Shown: one piece after another, positions 34,800 through 43,226 of the stretch | Numbering within the stretch: the stretch's first letter is position 1 | Layout of the letters: each line of letters starts with the position of its first letter | NCBI GenBank assembly: GCA_963555925.1 | Contig: CAUVXJ010000063.1 | Span: forward strand, 1 to 64,000 | Length of the DNA: 64,000 bases | Reading direction: 5' to 3' | DNA from: Protofrankia sp963555925 | Lineage (GTDB): Bacteria > Actinomycetota > Actinomycetes > Frankiales > Frankiaceae | Translations under genes and position numbers: made by a program | Notes under the pieces: generated by a model | The model's input: only the letters and a program-made list of their open reading frames with translations | Databases searched by the model: none | Told to the model about the DNA's origin: nothing

Positions 34800-35074
34800 C
34801 GGCCGGTACCCAGGACTGTCACAGCCATGGCGCCGATGTTAGGCCAGGCATCGGCCAGGGGCACCAGACCCCCGTCGACGACAGCCGACCATCACGTTCG
34901 GCGGTTGCCCGTCGGTTGACCCAAGCCGGAGACGCACCGACATGGGCGACTGGAAAGGCCACCCACGTCGGGCATGCTCGCTGCATATGCACGGATCGTG
35001 ATTGTCCTGTCGTTGTCCAACGATCTCTGTTGCTGCCGAGGGTCAGGACCGGTACGCCGACCAACAGCCGCCGG
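34800..35074. promoter_or_regulatory. Leader region upstream of trpC
   Basis: This 275-nt gap separates the Trp-cluster membrane gene from trpC. On the minus strand a 55-codon frame (34986-34819) ends 19 nt before trpC and contains five tryptophans, four in its last 35 codons or so. GCCGATG (34832-34838) and CATCGGC (34849-34855) form a perfect 7-bp hairpin near its end. The combination could be a tryptophan-responsive leader, but no U-tract or competing hairpin is evident, and GC-rich frames easily gain TGG codons. Confidence 0.3.
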
Positions 35075-35713
35075 TCACGTCGGGTCGTCGCCCCGGTCAA
35101 TGGCCTGCCAGGCGTCGACCGGCCGGGCGGCCGGAGCCTGATATCGGGGGGACAGCGCCGACCATGTGTGCCCCCGAAATGCCACCAGTGCGCCGCCGAA
35201 CGCAAGGAGTACGCCTCCGCAGGTGGCAAGCCACGGCGCGGCCGTACGCCGAAGGTCCCGCAGATCAGCGGTGAGGCTCGGGGCGATCTGGCGCACCTGC
35301 GAGGCGACGCGCACAGCCGGCAGCGGGTCGGCGGCGATCCGGCCTGCGACGACGGCGACCACCACCCCGGCCAGCAGAACCGGCAGACCGACGAGTACAC
35401 GCCCCCGTCGCCGGGTCGCGGCGATCGCGACGACTCCGGCAAGCCCGACCAGACCCAGACCGGCCACGGCCGGGGCAAGATCCGAACCGGACAGGTGTAC
35501 CGCGAGCGGCGCGGCGGTGACCGGTTCCCCGGCTATGGCCCCGTCCGCGACACGCAGATTCACCCAGGTCGCGCCGACGCTGACAAGGACAAGCGCGGCG
35601 CCCAACAGGCAGCAGAGCACCGCCGCAGCCATCTCCCCGTGTCCACGGCGGCCGGTACCCGTACCCGTACCCGTGCCCGTGTCCGTGGCGACGGACTCCT
35701 GCTGATCGGTCAT
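35075..35713 (-). CDS. Trp-biosynthesis-associated membrane protein
   Basis: The 212-residue protein has four hydrophobic segments (about residues 27-50, 75-98, 105-125 and 160-180) with the family motif GATWVNL after helix 1. Proteins of this type (TIGR02234/PF09534) sit next to trpE in many actinobacteria and have no known activity. ATG 35713 overlaps the trpE stop as ATGA. The N-terminus carries a Thr-Gly repeat (TGTGTGTGTG) from a hexanucleotide microsatellite. The role in tryptophan metabolism is inferred only from conserved context. Confidence 0.85.
   Translation of the reverse strand: MTDQQESVATDTGTGTGTGTGRRGHGEMAAAVLCCLLGAALVLVSVGATWVNLRVADGAIAGEPVTAAPLAVHLSGSDLAPAVAGLGLVGLAGVVAIAATRRRGRVLVGLPVLLAGVVVAVVAGRIAADPLPAVRVASQVRQIAPSLTADLRDLRRTAAPWLATCGGVLLAFGGALVAFRGHTWSALSPRYQAPAARPVDAWQAIDRGDDPT
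35655..35684. repeat. Hexanucleotide repeat in the Trp-cluster membrane gene
   Basis: Five units of GTACCC, the last two diverged, encode Thr-Gly pairs near the N-terminus of the membrane protein, before its first helix. Confidence 0.85.
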
Positions 35714-37218
35714 GTCGGGGGACGCAGCGACTCGGCGATCTCGATTGCCCGCAGCACCGCCGCCGCTTTGGTTCGACTTTCGTTGTTCTCGGTCACGGGC
35801 ACGGAATCGGCGACGATTCCGGCGCCGGCCTGTACGTAGGCCCGCCCGTCCCGGAGCACAGCGGTCCGGATGGCGATCGCGGTGTCCAGATCGCCGCCGA
35901 AGTCCAGATAGCCGACCACGCCCGCGTACAGGCCCCGGCGGGTCGACTCAAGCTCATCGATGATCTCCATTGCACGCACCTTGGGCGCACCGGTGAGGGT
36001 GCCCGCGGGGAAGGTCGCCGTGAGCACGTCCACAGCCGACCGGTCCTGCGCGACCTCACCGACCACCGTGGAGACGATATGCATGATGTGCGAGAATCGC
36101 TCGACCGCGGCGAACTCGACCACCCGTACCGAACCCGGCGTACAGACTCGTCCCAGGTCGTTGCGCACCAGGTCGACGAGCATCACGTGCTCGGCCCGCT
36201 CCTTGGGATCGGCCAGCAACTGTGCGGCGAGCTCGGCGTCCTGTTCGGGTGTGGCGCCACGGGGACGGCTGCCGGCGATCGGATGCAGCAACGCGTGCCG
36301 GCCCGTCACCTTCACATGCGCCTCCGGCGACGATCCGACGACATCATGATCATCGAAGCGGAGCAGGTACATATAGGGACTGGGGTTCGAGGCCCGCAGG
36401 ACCCGGTAGACGTCCAGGGCCGCAGCTGCGGTCGGCCGCTCGAAGCGCTGGGAGACCACGATCTGGAAGCACTCGCCGGCCCGGATCTCCTCGATGGCGG
36501 CTTCGACGGCAGCCTCGAAGCGCTCCGGAGCGGTACGCGAGGCAAAGCCGGCGAGCGAGAGATCGGCTGGCGCCGTGGTGGTCGCGACCGTCGGCTCGCT
36601 CCACTTGCCGAGATCGGCGGTCATCGCCTCAAGGCGGTGCACGGCGTCGTCATAGGCTGCGTCCGGGTCGCCTTCGCCGCCGGTGAACACGTTTGCGATC
36701 AGCAGACAGGAACCGTCTCTGTGATCGAGTACCGCGAGGTCGGCGGTCAGTATCATGCGCAGCTCGGGCATGCCCAGGTCGTCCACGCAACCGGACGGAA
36801 GCCGTTCGACCCGCCGGACGATGTCGTACGACAGGTAACCCACCAGCCCGCCGGTGAGCGGTGGCGCATCCGGCGGCTTGGGAGTACGCAACGCCACCTG
36901 CACCGCGCGAAGGACGTCGAACGGGTCCCCATCAGTGGGAACACCCGGCGGCGCCTGGCCGTCGGTCCAGACCGCTGATCCGTCCCGCTCGGTAAGGGTC
37001 GCCGCGGCCCGGACACCGATGAACGAATACCGCGACCACACCCCGCCGTGCTCGGCGGACTCCAGCAGGAACGTTCCCGGCCCCCCGGCGAGTTTGCGGT
37101 AGATCCCGACCGGGGTCTCACCATCGGCGAGCAGGCGGCGTGTCACCGCGACCACCGGGTACTCGGCTGCGAGCGCGTGGAAGTCGGCCCGGCCCGGACT
37201 GACCTCGCCTGTCGTCAC
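35710..37218 (-). CDS. trpE: Anthranilate synthase component I
   Basis: TrpE makes anthranilate from chorismate using ammonia delivered by TrpG. The 502-residue protein has the feedback-site motif FLLESAEHGG at the N-terminus and the chorismate-binding blocks PIAGSRPRG, VDLVRNDLGRV, FPAGTLTGAPKVRAMEIIDELE and YAGVVGYLDFGGDLDTAI. GTG 37218 overlaps the hisI stop as GTGA; reading further upstream gives a Cys-His repeat that is only the hisI minisatellite in another frame. No trpG is fused or adjacent. Confidence 0.95.
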   Translation of the reverse strand: MTTGEVSPGRADFHALAAEYPVVAVTRRLLADGETPVGIYRKLAGGPGTFLLESAEHGGVWSRYSFIGVRAAATLTERDGSAVWTDGQAPPGVPTDGDPFDVLRAVQVALRTPKPPDAPPLTGGLVGYLSYDIVRRVERLPSGCVDDLGMPELRMILTADLAVLDHRDGSCLLIANVFTGGEGDPDAAYDDAVHRLEAMTADLGKWSEPTVATTTAPADLSLAGFASRTAPERFEAAVEAAIEEIRAGECFQIVVSQRFERPTAAAALDVYRVLRASNPSPYMYLLRFDDHDVVGSSPEAHVKVTGRHALLHPIAGSRPRGATPEQDAELAAQLLADPKERAEHVMLVDLVRNDLGRVCTPGSVRVVEFAAVERFSHIMHIVSTVVGEVAQDRSAVDVLTATFPAGTLTGAPKVRAMEIIDELESTRRGLYAGVVGYLDFGGDLDTAIAIRTAVLRDGRAYVQAGAGIVADSVPVTENNESRTKAAAVLRAIEIAESLRPPT

Positions 37219-37661
37219 GACTCGGCTCTCCTCGCAGGTTTCGTGGCAGGTTTCGTGGCAGGTTTCGTGGCAGATTTCGTGGCAGATTGCGTGGCAGATT
37301 GCGTGGCAGCGGCCGGCAGGCTGCGGTTGTCGAAGCACGTTCGGCTGCCGGTGTGGCAGGCCGGACCCAGCTGGTCCACCTGGACCAGCACGGTGTCCCC
37401 GTCGCAGTCGAGGGCGACCGACCGGACCAGCTGGCGGTGGCCGCTGGTGTCCCCTTTGACCCAGTACTCCCGGCGACTACGGCTCCAGTACGTAGCACGC
37501 CCGGTGGTGAGCGTGCGGTGCAGGGCCTCGTCGTCCATCCAGCCGACCATCAGCACCTCTCCGGTGTCGTACTGCTGTGCGACGGCCGGGAAGAGACCGG
37601 CCGCGTCACGCTTGAGCAGACCGGCTATGGCGGGGTCCAGTCGGGACGCGGAGGCGGACAC
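37215..37661 (-). CDS. hisI: Phosphoribosyl-AMP cyclohydrolase
   Basis: HisI opens the purine ring of PR-AMP in histidine synthesis and binds zinc. The 148-residue protein has VLMVGWMDDEAL, GRATYWSRSRREYWVKGDTSGH, the Mg/Zn site DCDGDT and the zinc ligands ACHTGSRTCF. The catalytic core ends near residue 115; the rest is a Ser/Ala/Thr/Lys/Pro repeat (ATQSATQSATKS and so on) from a 12-nt minisatellite, longer than usual for the family. GTG 37661 lies 24 nt after the ABC exporter stop. The stop overlaps the trpE start. Confidence 0.95.
   Translation of the reverse strand: MSASASRLDPAIAGLLKRDAAGLFPAVAQQYDTGEVLMVGWMDDEALHRTLTTGRATYWSRSRREYWVKGDTSGHRQLVRSVALDCDGDTVLVQVDQLGPACHTGSRTCFDNRSLPAAATQSATQSATKSATKPATKPATKPARRAES
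37234..37305. repeat. 12-nt tandem repeat (6 units) at the hisI 3' end
   Basis: Six units of GCAGGTTTCGTG or close variants, 72 nt, encode the repeated Ala-Thr-Lys-Pro/Ser tail of HisI. The array ends 16 nt before the trpE start codon. It is the longest array in the window. Confidence 0.95.
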
Positions 37662-37685
37662 CTGCCCATTGTGCCGTGCCCCCGG

Positions 37686-39572
37686 TCAGATGAGGTCGCC
37701 GTCGAGGTCATGGGCTATGCCCGCCGTCCACGAGGCGTGCAGCCGCCGATACACCCCGGGGACACCGACGAGTTCGGCGTGGGTCCCCTGCGCGACGATC
37801 CGGCCGGCGTCGACGACCACCACCAGGTCCGCAGCCTCCGCCGTGGACAGTCGGTGGGCGATCGTGACCGATGTCCTCCCCCGGGTCAGCGCGATCAACG
37901 CGCGGGCGAGCCGCACCTCTGTCGCCGGGTCGACCGACGATGTCGCCTCGTCAAGGACGAGGAGGTCCGGTCCGGCGACCTGAGCGCGGGCGACGGCGAC
38001 AAGTTGACGTTCTCCCGCGGACAGCGCGCTCCCGCGTTCGCCGACCCGAGTGTGCACACCGTCGGCGAGCCCCGCAACCCAGTCCGCGAGCCCCAGCGAG
38101 GTGAACGCCGCCATGACATCGGCGTCGGATGCCTCCGGACGGCCATAGCGGACGTTGTCCGCAATGGTCAGATCGAACAGAAAGCCGTCCTGCGGGACCA
38201 TCACGACCCGCCTGCGTAACGATGCGAACCGGACCTGCTCCACGGGCACGCCGCCGAGCAGCACCTGACCGACGGTCGGATCCATCAGCCGGGTGAGCAG
38301 CTTGGCCAGGGTGGTCTTGCCCGATCCGGTCTCGCCGACCACGGCGACCCTCGTCCGAGGTGCGATGTCCAGGTCGACGGCCGCCAGAACGCGCGGTCCC
38401 CCCGGATAGGCGAACGCGACACCGTCGAAACGCACTCCGAGCGGGCCGGGCGGAAGATCTCGTCCGCCGTCGGGGCCCGGGTCACGCACGTCCTGCGGCG
38501 TGTCCAGAACGTCGAGCACGCGACGCATACCGGCGAAGGCGTTGGCTCCCTCGTTCAGCACCTCGGTCAGGGTCTGCAGCGGTACCACGAACAGTGTGAC
38601 CAGAAACAGAAATGCCACCAACCGGCCGGCACTGAGATCGCCGTCCACCCCGAGCAGCACCCCGCCGACCACCACGGCGCAGGTCGCGCAGGCCGCCACC
38701 AGCTCGCCCGCCGAGAAAACCGTGGCGACCATCCGCTGCGCCGCGGTCTGCGCCGACCGGTAGCGGTCCACGGCGGTGTCGACCCGCGTCGCCGTGCGCG
38801 CCTGAGCACCGTAGGCGCGCACCACCGCCGCGCCGACCACGGATTCCGAGATCCCGCCCAGCATCTCCGCAACCCGTTCCCGAACGGCCAGATACCGCTG
38901 CGCGAGAATCGACTGGAACCGTTTGATCACAAGGGCCATCGGTACGAAACACACGTAGACGACGATGGTCAGCGGCCAGGAGTAGACCGCCATGAGGACG
39001 GTCGCTATGATCATCTGCCCGGAGGACAGCAGCAGGATCATGCCACCGAACTGCAGGAACTGCGACATCTGGTCGACGTCGCTGGTAACCCGCGAGGTGA
39101 GCGCCCCCCGCCGCTGCTCCGACTGAGTCAGGGCGGACAGATCGTGGATGTGCCCGAACGCGCGTATCCGCAGCGTCGCCAAGGCCGACTCGGACGTCCG
39201 GTAGAGCCGGACGCTCATCAGGTAGGCCGCGAAGGCCGTCACCCCGATCGCCACGGTTGCGCCGGCCGCCGCCCAACGGACCACCGACAGGTTGGGTGTC
39301 CCGTGAAGCAGGCCGTGGTCGATGGTCTGCTGGACCGCGATCGGGACCACCACCCGTCCCGCGGTGGCGACGACCGCGAGAGCAAGGGTTACGGGCAGCC
39401 CGACGGTGAGCTCCGGTACAAGTCGCCGGATCTTGTTGAGGGTCACCCCCAGCGGCTCCCCGGAGCGGAGCCGATCACCGCTGTCGGGACCACCCACCAG
39501 CCGTCCCCGGTCGCGGGACCTGTGGCTGGCGGGGCCGTCCTCCTGGCGAGGAACCGGCACCGTCACGCTCAC
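37686..39572 (-). CDS. ABC exporter half-transporter, second subunit
   Basis: The 628-residue protein has an N-terminal six-helix exporter domain (about residues 50-340) and a C-terminal ATPase with Walker A GETGSGKTT, Q-loop MVPQDGFLF, signature LSAGERQ (variant of LSGGQ), Walker B LLVLDEATSSVD and H-loop TIAHRLSTAE. The pairing with a second full half-transporter suggests a heterodimeric multidrug- or lipid-type exporter. GTG 39572 overlaps the upstream stop (GTGA). The gene lies between hisF and hisI, interrupting a conserved histidine block. The substrate is unknown. Confidence 0.9.
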   Translation of the reverse strand: MSVTVPVPRQEDGPASHRSRDRGRLVGGPDSGDRLRSGEPLGVTLNKIRRLVPELTVGLPVTLALAVVATAGRVVVPIAVQQTIDHGLLHGTPNLSVVRWAAAGATVAIGVTAFAAYLMSVRLYRTSESALATLRIRAFGHIHDLSALTQSEQRRGALTSRVTSDVDQMSQFLQFGGMILLLSSGQMIIATVLMAVYSWPLTIVVYVCFVPMALVIKRFQSILAQRYLAVRERVAEMLGGISESVVGAAVVRAYGAQARTATRVDTAVDRYRSAQTAAQRMVATVFSAGELVAACATCAVVVGGVLLGVDGDLSAGRLVAFLFLVTLFVVPLQTLTEVLNEGANAFAGMRRVLDVLDTPQDVRDPGPDGGRDLPPGPLGVRFDGVAFAYPGGPRVLAAVDLDIAPRTRVAVVGETGSGKTTLAKLLTRLMDPTVGQVLLGGVPVEQVRFASLRRRVVMVPQDGFLFDLTIADNVRYGRPEASDADVMAAFTSLGLADWVAGLADGVHTRVGERGSALSAGERQLVAVARAQVAGPDLLVLDEATSSVDPATEVRLARALIALTRGRTSVTIAHRLSTAEAADLVVVVDAGRIVAQGTHAELVGVPGVYRRLHASWTAGIAHDLDGDLI

Positions 39573-41455
39573 CGTGCCGCTCCGGCGTCCTCGACGGCGC
39601 CGTCGATGACATCCCCGACGACGTCATCGACGGCGCTCGCGCCGCTCATCGGGTGGTATGCGGTCAACAGCGCCGCATACCCGGGCGAGGTGGCCATCAG
39701 TCCATCGTGGCTGCCTCGCCCGGCCACCCGTCCCCGATCCAGGTACACGACCTCGTCTGCCAGCTCGATCGTCGCCCGCCGGTGTGCGACGACGACCACC
39801 GTGGACGCGCCCGCCCGCTCCCGCAGACCAGCGAGGATGGCCGCCTCGATCCGCGGGTCGACCCCGGATGTCGCGTCGTCGAGAACGAGTAGACGCGGCT
39901 GGCGGACCAACGCCCGAGCCAGGGCGATCCGCTGCCGCTGCCCGCCGGACAGCGTGGTTCCGCGTTCGCCGACCTGCGTGTCGAGACCGGCGGGCAGTGC
40001 CGCGACGAAGCGGTCAGCCTGCGCACACGCGAGCGCCTCCCACACCGCCGCGTCGTCCACTGCCAGGCCGAGCGCGACGTTGCCGCGGACCGTGTCGTCG
40101 AACAGGAACGCCTGCTGGGAAACCAGGGACGCGGCCGAGGCGACCTCGCCGTCGGCGGCCTCAGTAAGATCAACTCCGTCGATCCGGACCGCTCCGACGT
40201 CAGGGTCGTACAGTCTGACCAGCAGGCCTGCCACGGTCGACTTCCCGGACCCGGTCCGTCCTGCGAGCGCCACCACCCGGCCGGGCGGGACATCAAAGCT
40301 CACCCCGTCCAGAACCTGGGTCGCCGGCCCGTCCGCATCCGCCGATCGCGGATAGGTGTAGGTGACGGCGTCCACGGTCAGTCTCGCCGGGCCCTGCTCA
40401 CGCAGTGTCCGGGATCCGAAGTGCTGCTCGCCGCGGGCGCCCAGGACCGCGCGCACCCGGCCGTAACCGACGACCGATCGGGGCAGTTCACCGAACACCC
40501 AGCCGATCGCCCGCAGCGGAAAGGCCAGGAGCGTGAACAGGTAGGCGACACGTATCAGATCTCCGACATCGAGTGCACCCGCCGAGATCCTGACCGTACC
40601 GACCAGCAGAACCGCGAGGACGCCGATGTTCGGTAAGGCGTCCATCACCGGATCGAACAGCCCGCGCACCCGCCCGGCGCTGATCATCGCATCCTTCAGC
40701 TCGTCCGCCTTGCGAGCGAACCGGGCGGTCTCGTCCCGTTCCCGCCCCATCGTCTTGATCACCAGGGCGCCGTCGAACGACTCGTGCGCCACCCCGCTCA
40801 CCTCCGCCCGCAGTTGCTGGGCGCGCGACAGCAGCGGCGAGACCTTCTGCCCGTAGATGACGTTGACGATGCCGAAGAAGGGGAAGATGACGCATCCGAC
40901 AACGGCCAGCAGCGGATCGGTCGCGATCAGCACCATCAAGGCAACGACGATCATGACGAGTACACCCACCGCGAACGGCAGCGGGAGGATCGGAGCCCAT
41001 GTCGCCTCGACGTCGGCATTGGCGTTGGACAGCAGCAGGCCGGTCGAGTGGCGCTGGTGCCACGACAGCGGCAGCAGCAGGTACTGCCGCGTCACCCGGC
41101 GACGGTAGAGTGCCTGTAGCCGGAACGTCATCACCCCACCACCGAGCCGGCGCACGAACATGCCCACCGCCCTGGCAACGCCGACGGCGACCAGTAATGT
41201 CGCTGCCAGCGTTAAGCTGCCCACCGCCACCCGTCCGGTTGCGAAGGACGGCAGCAGGACCTTGTCCGTGACCTCGCCGAGCACGACCGAACTTGCCACG
41301 GTCATGAGGCCGAACAGTGAACTGCCGGCGACTGCCACGGCAAACGACCGGGGTTCCTCGCGAATGCCCATCCCGATGATTGCCAGACCTCTTCGGATGA
41401 CATCGGGTGAACCTGCGGAAACCGACTCCGTCGATCCCACCGGGTCATCGGGCAT
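39569..41455 (-). CDS. ABC exporter half-transporter, first subunit
   Basis: The 628-residue protein also has a TMD-NBD exporter layout, with Walker A GRTGSGKST, signature LSGGQRQR, Walker B LLVLDDATSGVD and H-loop VVAHRRATIE. The Walker B carboxylate is followed by Asp (DDATS) rather than the catalytic Glu of its partner (DEATS), so this subunit probably has a degenerate catalytic site, as in heterodimeric exporters such as TM287/288. ATG 41455 has GAGGAG 5 nt upstream and is preferred over an in-frame start at 41611. A 21-bp palindrome lies 132 nt upstream. Confidence 0.9.
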   Translation of the reverse strand: MPDDPVGSTESVSAGSPDVIRRGLAIIGMGIREEPRSFAVAVAGSSLFGLMTVASSVVLGEVTDKVLLPSFATGRVAVGSLTLAATLLVAVGVARAVGMFVRRLGGGVMTFRLQALYRRRVTRQYLLLPLSWHQRHSTGLLLSNANADVEATWAPILPLPFAVGVLVMIVVALMVLIATDPLLAVVGCVIFPFFGIVNVIYGQKVSPLLSRAQQLRAEVSGVAHESFDGALVIKTMGRERDETARFARKADELKDAMISAGRVRGLFDPVMDALPNIGVLAVLLVGTVRISAGALDVGDLIRVAYLFTLLAFPLRAIGWVFGELPRSVVGYGRVRAVLGARGEQHFGSRTLREQGPARLTVDAVTYTYPRSADADGPATQVLDGVSFDVPPGRVVALAGRTGSGKSTVAGLLVRLYDPDVGAVRIDGVDLTEAADGEVASAASLVSQQAFLFDDTVRGNVALGLAVDDAAVWEALACAQADRFVAALPAGLDTQVGERGTTLSGGQRQRIALARALVRQPRLLVLDDATSGVDPRIEAAILAGLRERAGASTVVVVAHRRATIELADEVVYLDRGRVAGRGSHDGLMATSPGYAALLTAYHPMSGASAVDDVVGDVIDGAVEDAGAAR

Positions 41456-41586
41456 GGTTCTCCTCTCGTCGCTCACCACGCCGCCGACGTCGGCACCGCC
41501 CAAACGGATTCGAACCGAAAGTGATGTCCGAGGACTTCGGCCTCCGGGCGCGCGATCTGACGATCGTCGCACGCCCTTTGGCCGGC

Positions 41587-41607
41587 TGGATGTCCAATGG
41601 ACATCCA
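41587..41607. promoter_or_regulatory. 21-bp perfect palindrome upstream of the ABC exporter operon
   Basis: TGGATGTCCA and TGGACATCCA are perfect 10-bp arms around a single central A. It lies between the hisF stop and the ABC exporter start (minus strand), where an operator for a dimeric repressor is expected. No regulator gene is adjacent. Confidence 0.6.
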
Positions 41608-41622
41608 ACAACTGACGTGCAC

Positions 41623-42387
41623 TCAGCGAACAGATACCGAGGCGGCTCGCAACGCGTTCTTGACATCACCGATGCGCAGGTGACCGAAGTGGAAGACGCT
41701 CGCGGCGAGCACCGCGTCCGCGCCCGCGGCGACAGCCGGGGGGAAGTGGGCGAGCGACCCGGCCCCGCCACTGGCGATCACGGGCACGTCGACGACCGCG
41801 CGGACGGCCCCGATCATCTCCAGGTCGTAACCGTCCCGGGTCCCGTCCGCGTCCATCGAGTTGAGCAGGATCTCCCCGGCACCGAGCTCCGCCGCCCGCA
41901 CCGCCCAGGCAACCGCGTCGATGCCGGTACCCCGGCGCCCGCCGTGGGTCGTCACCTCGAACCGCGGGCCGCCCGGTTCGTGGCCGCGTCGGGCGTCCAC
42001 CGACAGCACGATGCACTGGCTGCCGAACCGCAGCGCGCACTCGCGGATCAGCTCGGGGTGAGCGACCGCGGCGGTGTTGACACCGACCTTGTCCGCTCCC
42101 GCTCGCAGGAGCCGGTCGACGTCGTCGGGTGTCCGTATCCCGCCGCCGACGGTCAGGGGGATGAACACCTGCTCGGCGGTGCGCCGGACCACATCGTAGG
42201 TGGTCTCCCGGTTCCCGCTGGACGCGGTGATGTCGAGGAAGGTCAGCTCGTCGGCGCCCTCGGCGTCGTACAGCTTCGCCATCTCCACCGGGTCGCCCGC
42301 ATCCCGCAGGTCGGTGAAGTTCACACCCTTGACGACCCGGCCCGCGTCGACATCCAGGCAGGGGATCACCCGGACGGCGACGGTCAT
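41623..42387 (-). CDS. hisF: Imidazole glycerol phosphate synthase cyclase subunit
   Basis: HisF makes imidazole glycerol phosphate and AICAR from PRFAR with ammonia from HisH. The 254-residue TIM-barrel protein has VRVIPCLDVDAGRVVKGVNF with the first catalytic Asp, FLDITASSG, VGGGIRTPDDVDRLLRAGADKVGVNT and EILLNSMDADGTRDGYDL with the second catalytic Asp, then IASGGAG. ATG 42387 lies 13 nt after the hisA stop. HisH is not in the window. Confidence 0.96.
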   Translation of the reverse strand: MTVAVRVIPCLDVDAGRVVKGVNFTDLRDAGDPVEMAKLYDAEGADELTFLDITASSGNRETTYDVVRRTAEQVFIPLTVGGGIRTPDDVDRLLRAGADKVGVNTAAVAHPELIRECALRFGSQCIVLSVDARRGHEPGGPRFEVTTHGGRRGTGIDAVAWAVRAAELGAGEILLNSMDADGTRDGYDLEMIGAVRAVVDVPVIASGGAGSLAHFPPAVAAGADAVLAASVFHFGHLRIGDVKNALRAASVSVR

Positions 42388-42400
42388 CGGATGGACCCGC

Positions 42401-43135
42401 TCATCGGGTGGGCGCGGGTCGGCCCGCGGCGACCGCCAACGCCTCGGGCAGGGTGAACGCCCCGGCGTAGAGGGCCTTGCCGACGATGGCGCCCTCGACC
42501 CCGGCCACACCCGCGATCGCGACCAGGTCGGCCAGGGACGACACCCCACCACTGGCGATCACGGGCCGTGACGTCGCCGCGGTGACGGCAGTCAGCAGGT
42601 CCAGGTTGGGCCCGGTAAGCGTACCGTCACGATGAACGTCGGTCACCACATACCGGGCACAGCCGTCGGCATCCAGGCGGGCCAGGACGTCGAACAGCTC
42701 GCCACCGTCGCGCGTCCACCCACGGGCGGACAGGATCGTGCCGCGGACGTCGAGACCGACGGCGATCCTGTCGGCGACCCGGCCGATCGCGGCACGCACC
42801 CAGTCGGGGTCCTCCAGCGCGGCCGTGCCGATGTTGACCCGGGCCGCGCCGGTCGCCAGTGCCGCGTCCAACGAATCGTCGTCGCGGATACCGCCGGAGA
42901 GCTCCACCGCCACGTCGACCGACCGGACCACCTCAGCGATCAGATCACGGTTCGAGCCGCGACCGAACGCCGCATCAAGGTCGACGAGGTGGATCCACTC
43001 GGCGCCGTCGCGCTGCCAGGCAAGGGCCGCCTCGCGCGGATCGCCGTAGGAGGTCTCGGAACCGGCCTCGCCCTGAACCAGCCGGACGGCCCGGCCGTCG
43101 GCGATATCCACGGCAGGCAGGAGGATCAGCGCCAT
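42401..43135 (-). CDS. hisA: Phosphoribosyl isomerase (HisA, probably bifunctional PriA)
   Basis: The enzyme isomerises ProFAR in histidine synthesis. In actinobacteria this protein (PriA) also does the TrpF reaction on phosphoribosyl anthranilate. The 244-residue barrel has LLPAVDIADGRAVRLVQGE, WIHLVDLDAAFGRG, VAVELSGGIRDDDSLDAAL and YVVTDVHRDGTLTGPNLDLL, consistent with PriA. No trpF occurs among the trp genes here, which fits dual use. ATG 43135 is the family start. Confidence 0.94.
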   Translation of the reverse strand: MALILLPAVDIADGRAVRLVQGEAGSETSYGDPREAALAWQRDGAEWIHLVDLDAAFGRGSNRDLIAEVVRSVDVAVELSGGIRDDDSLDAALATGAARVNIGTAALEDPDWVRAAIGRVADRIAVGLDVRGTILSARGWTRDGGELFDVLARLDADGCARYVVTDVHRDGTLTGPNLDLLTAVTAATSRPVIASGGVSSLADLVAIAGVAGVEGAIVGKALYAGAFTLPEALAVAAGRPAPTR

Positions 43136-43226
43136 GTCGCACACCCTACGGGGTGGCCCACCAGCCGCGCCCCGGCCACTCACGTCCCGGTGACCGGCGG
43201 GGGCGCGGACGCCGGGACTCTCACGT

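Noticed and set aside
37219..37338. Cys-His repeat (CHETCHET) as a metal-binding N-terminus of TrpE
   Set aside because: It is the hisI minisatellite read in another frame; the GTG overlapping the hisI stop is the sensible trpE start.
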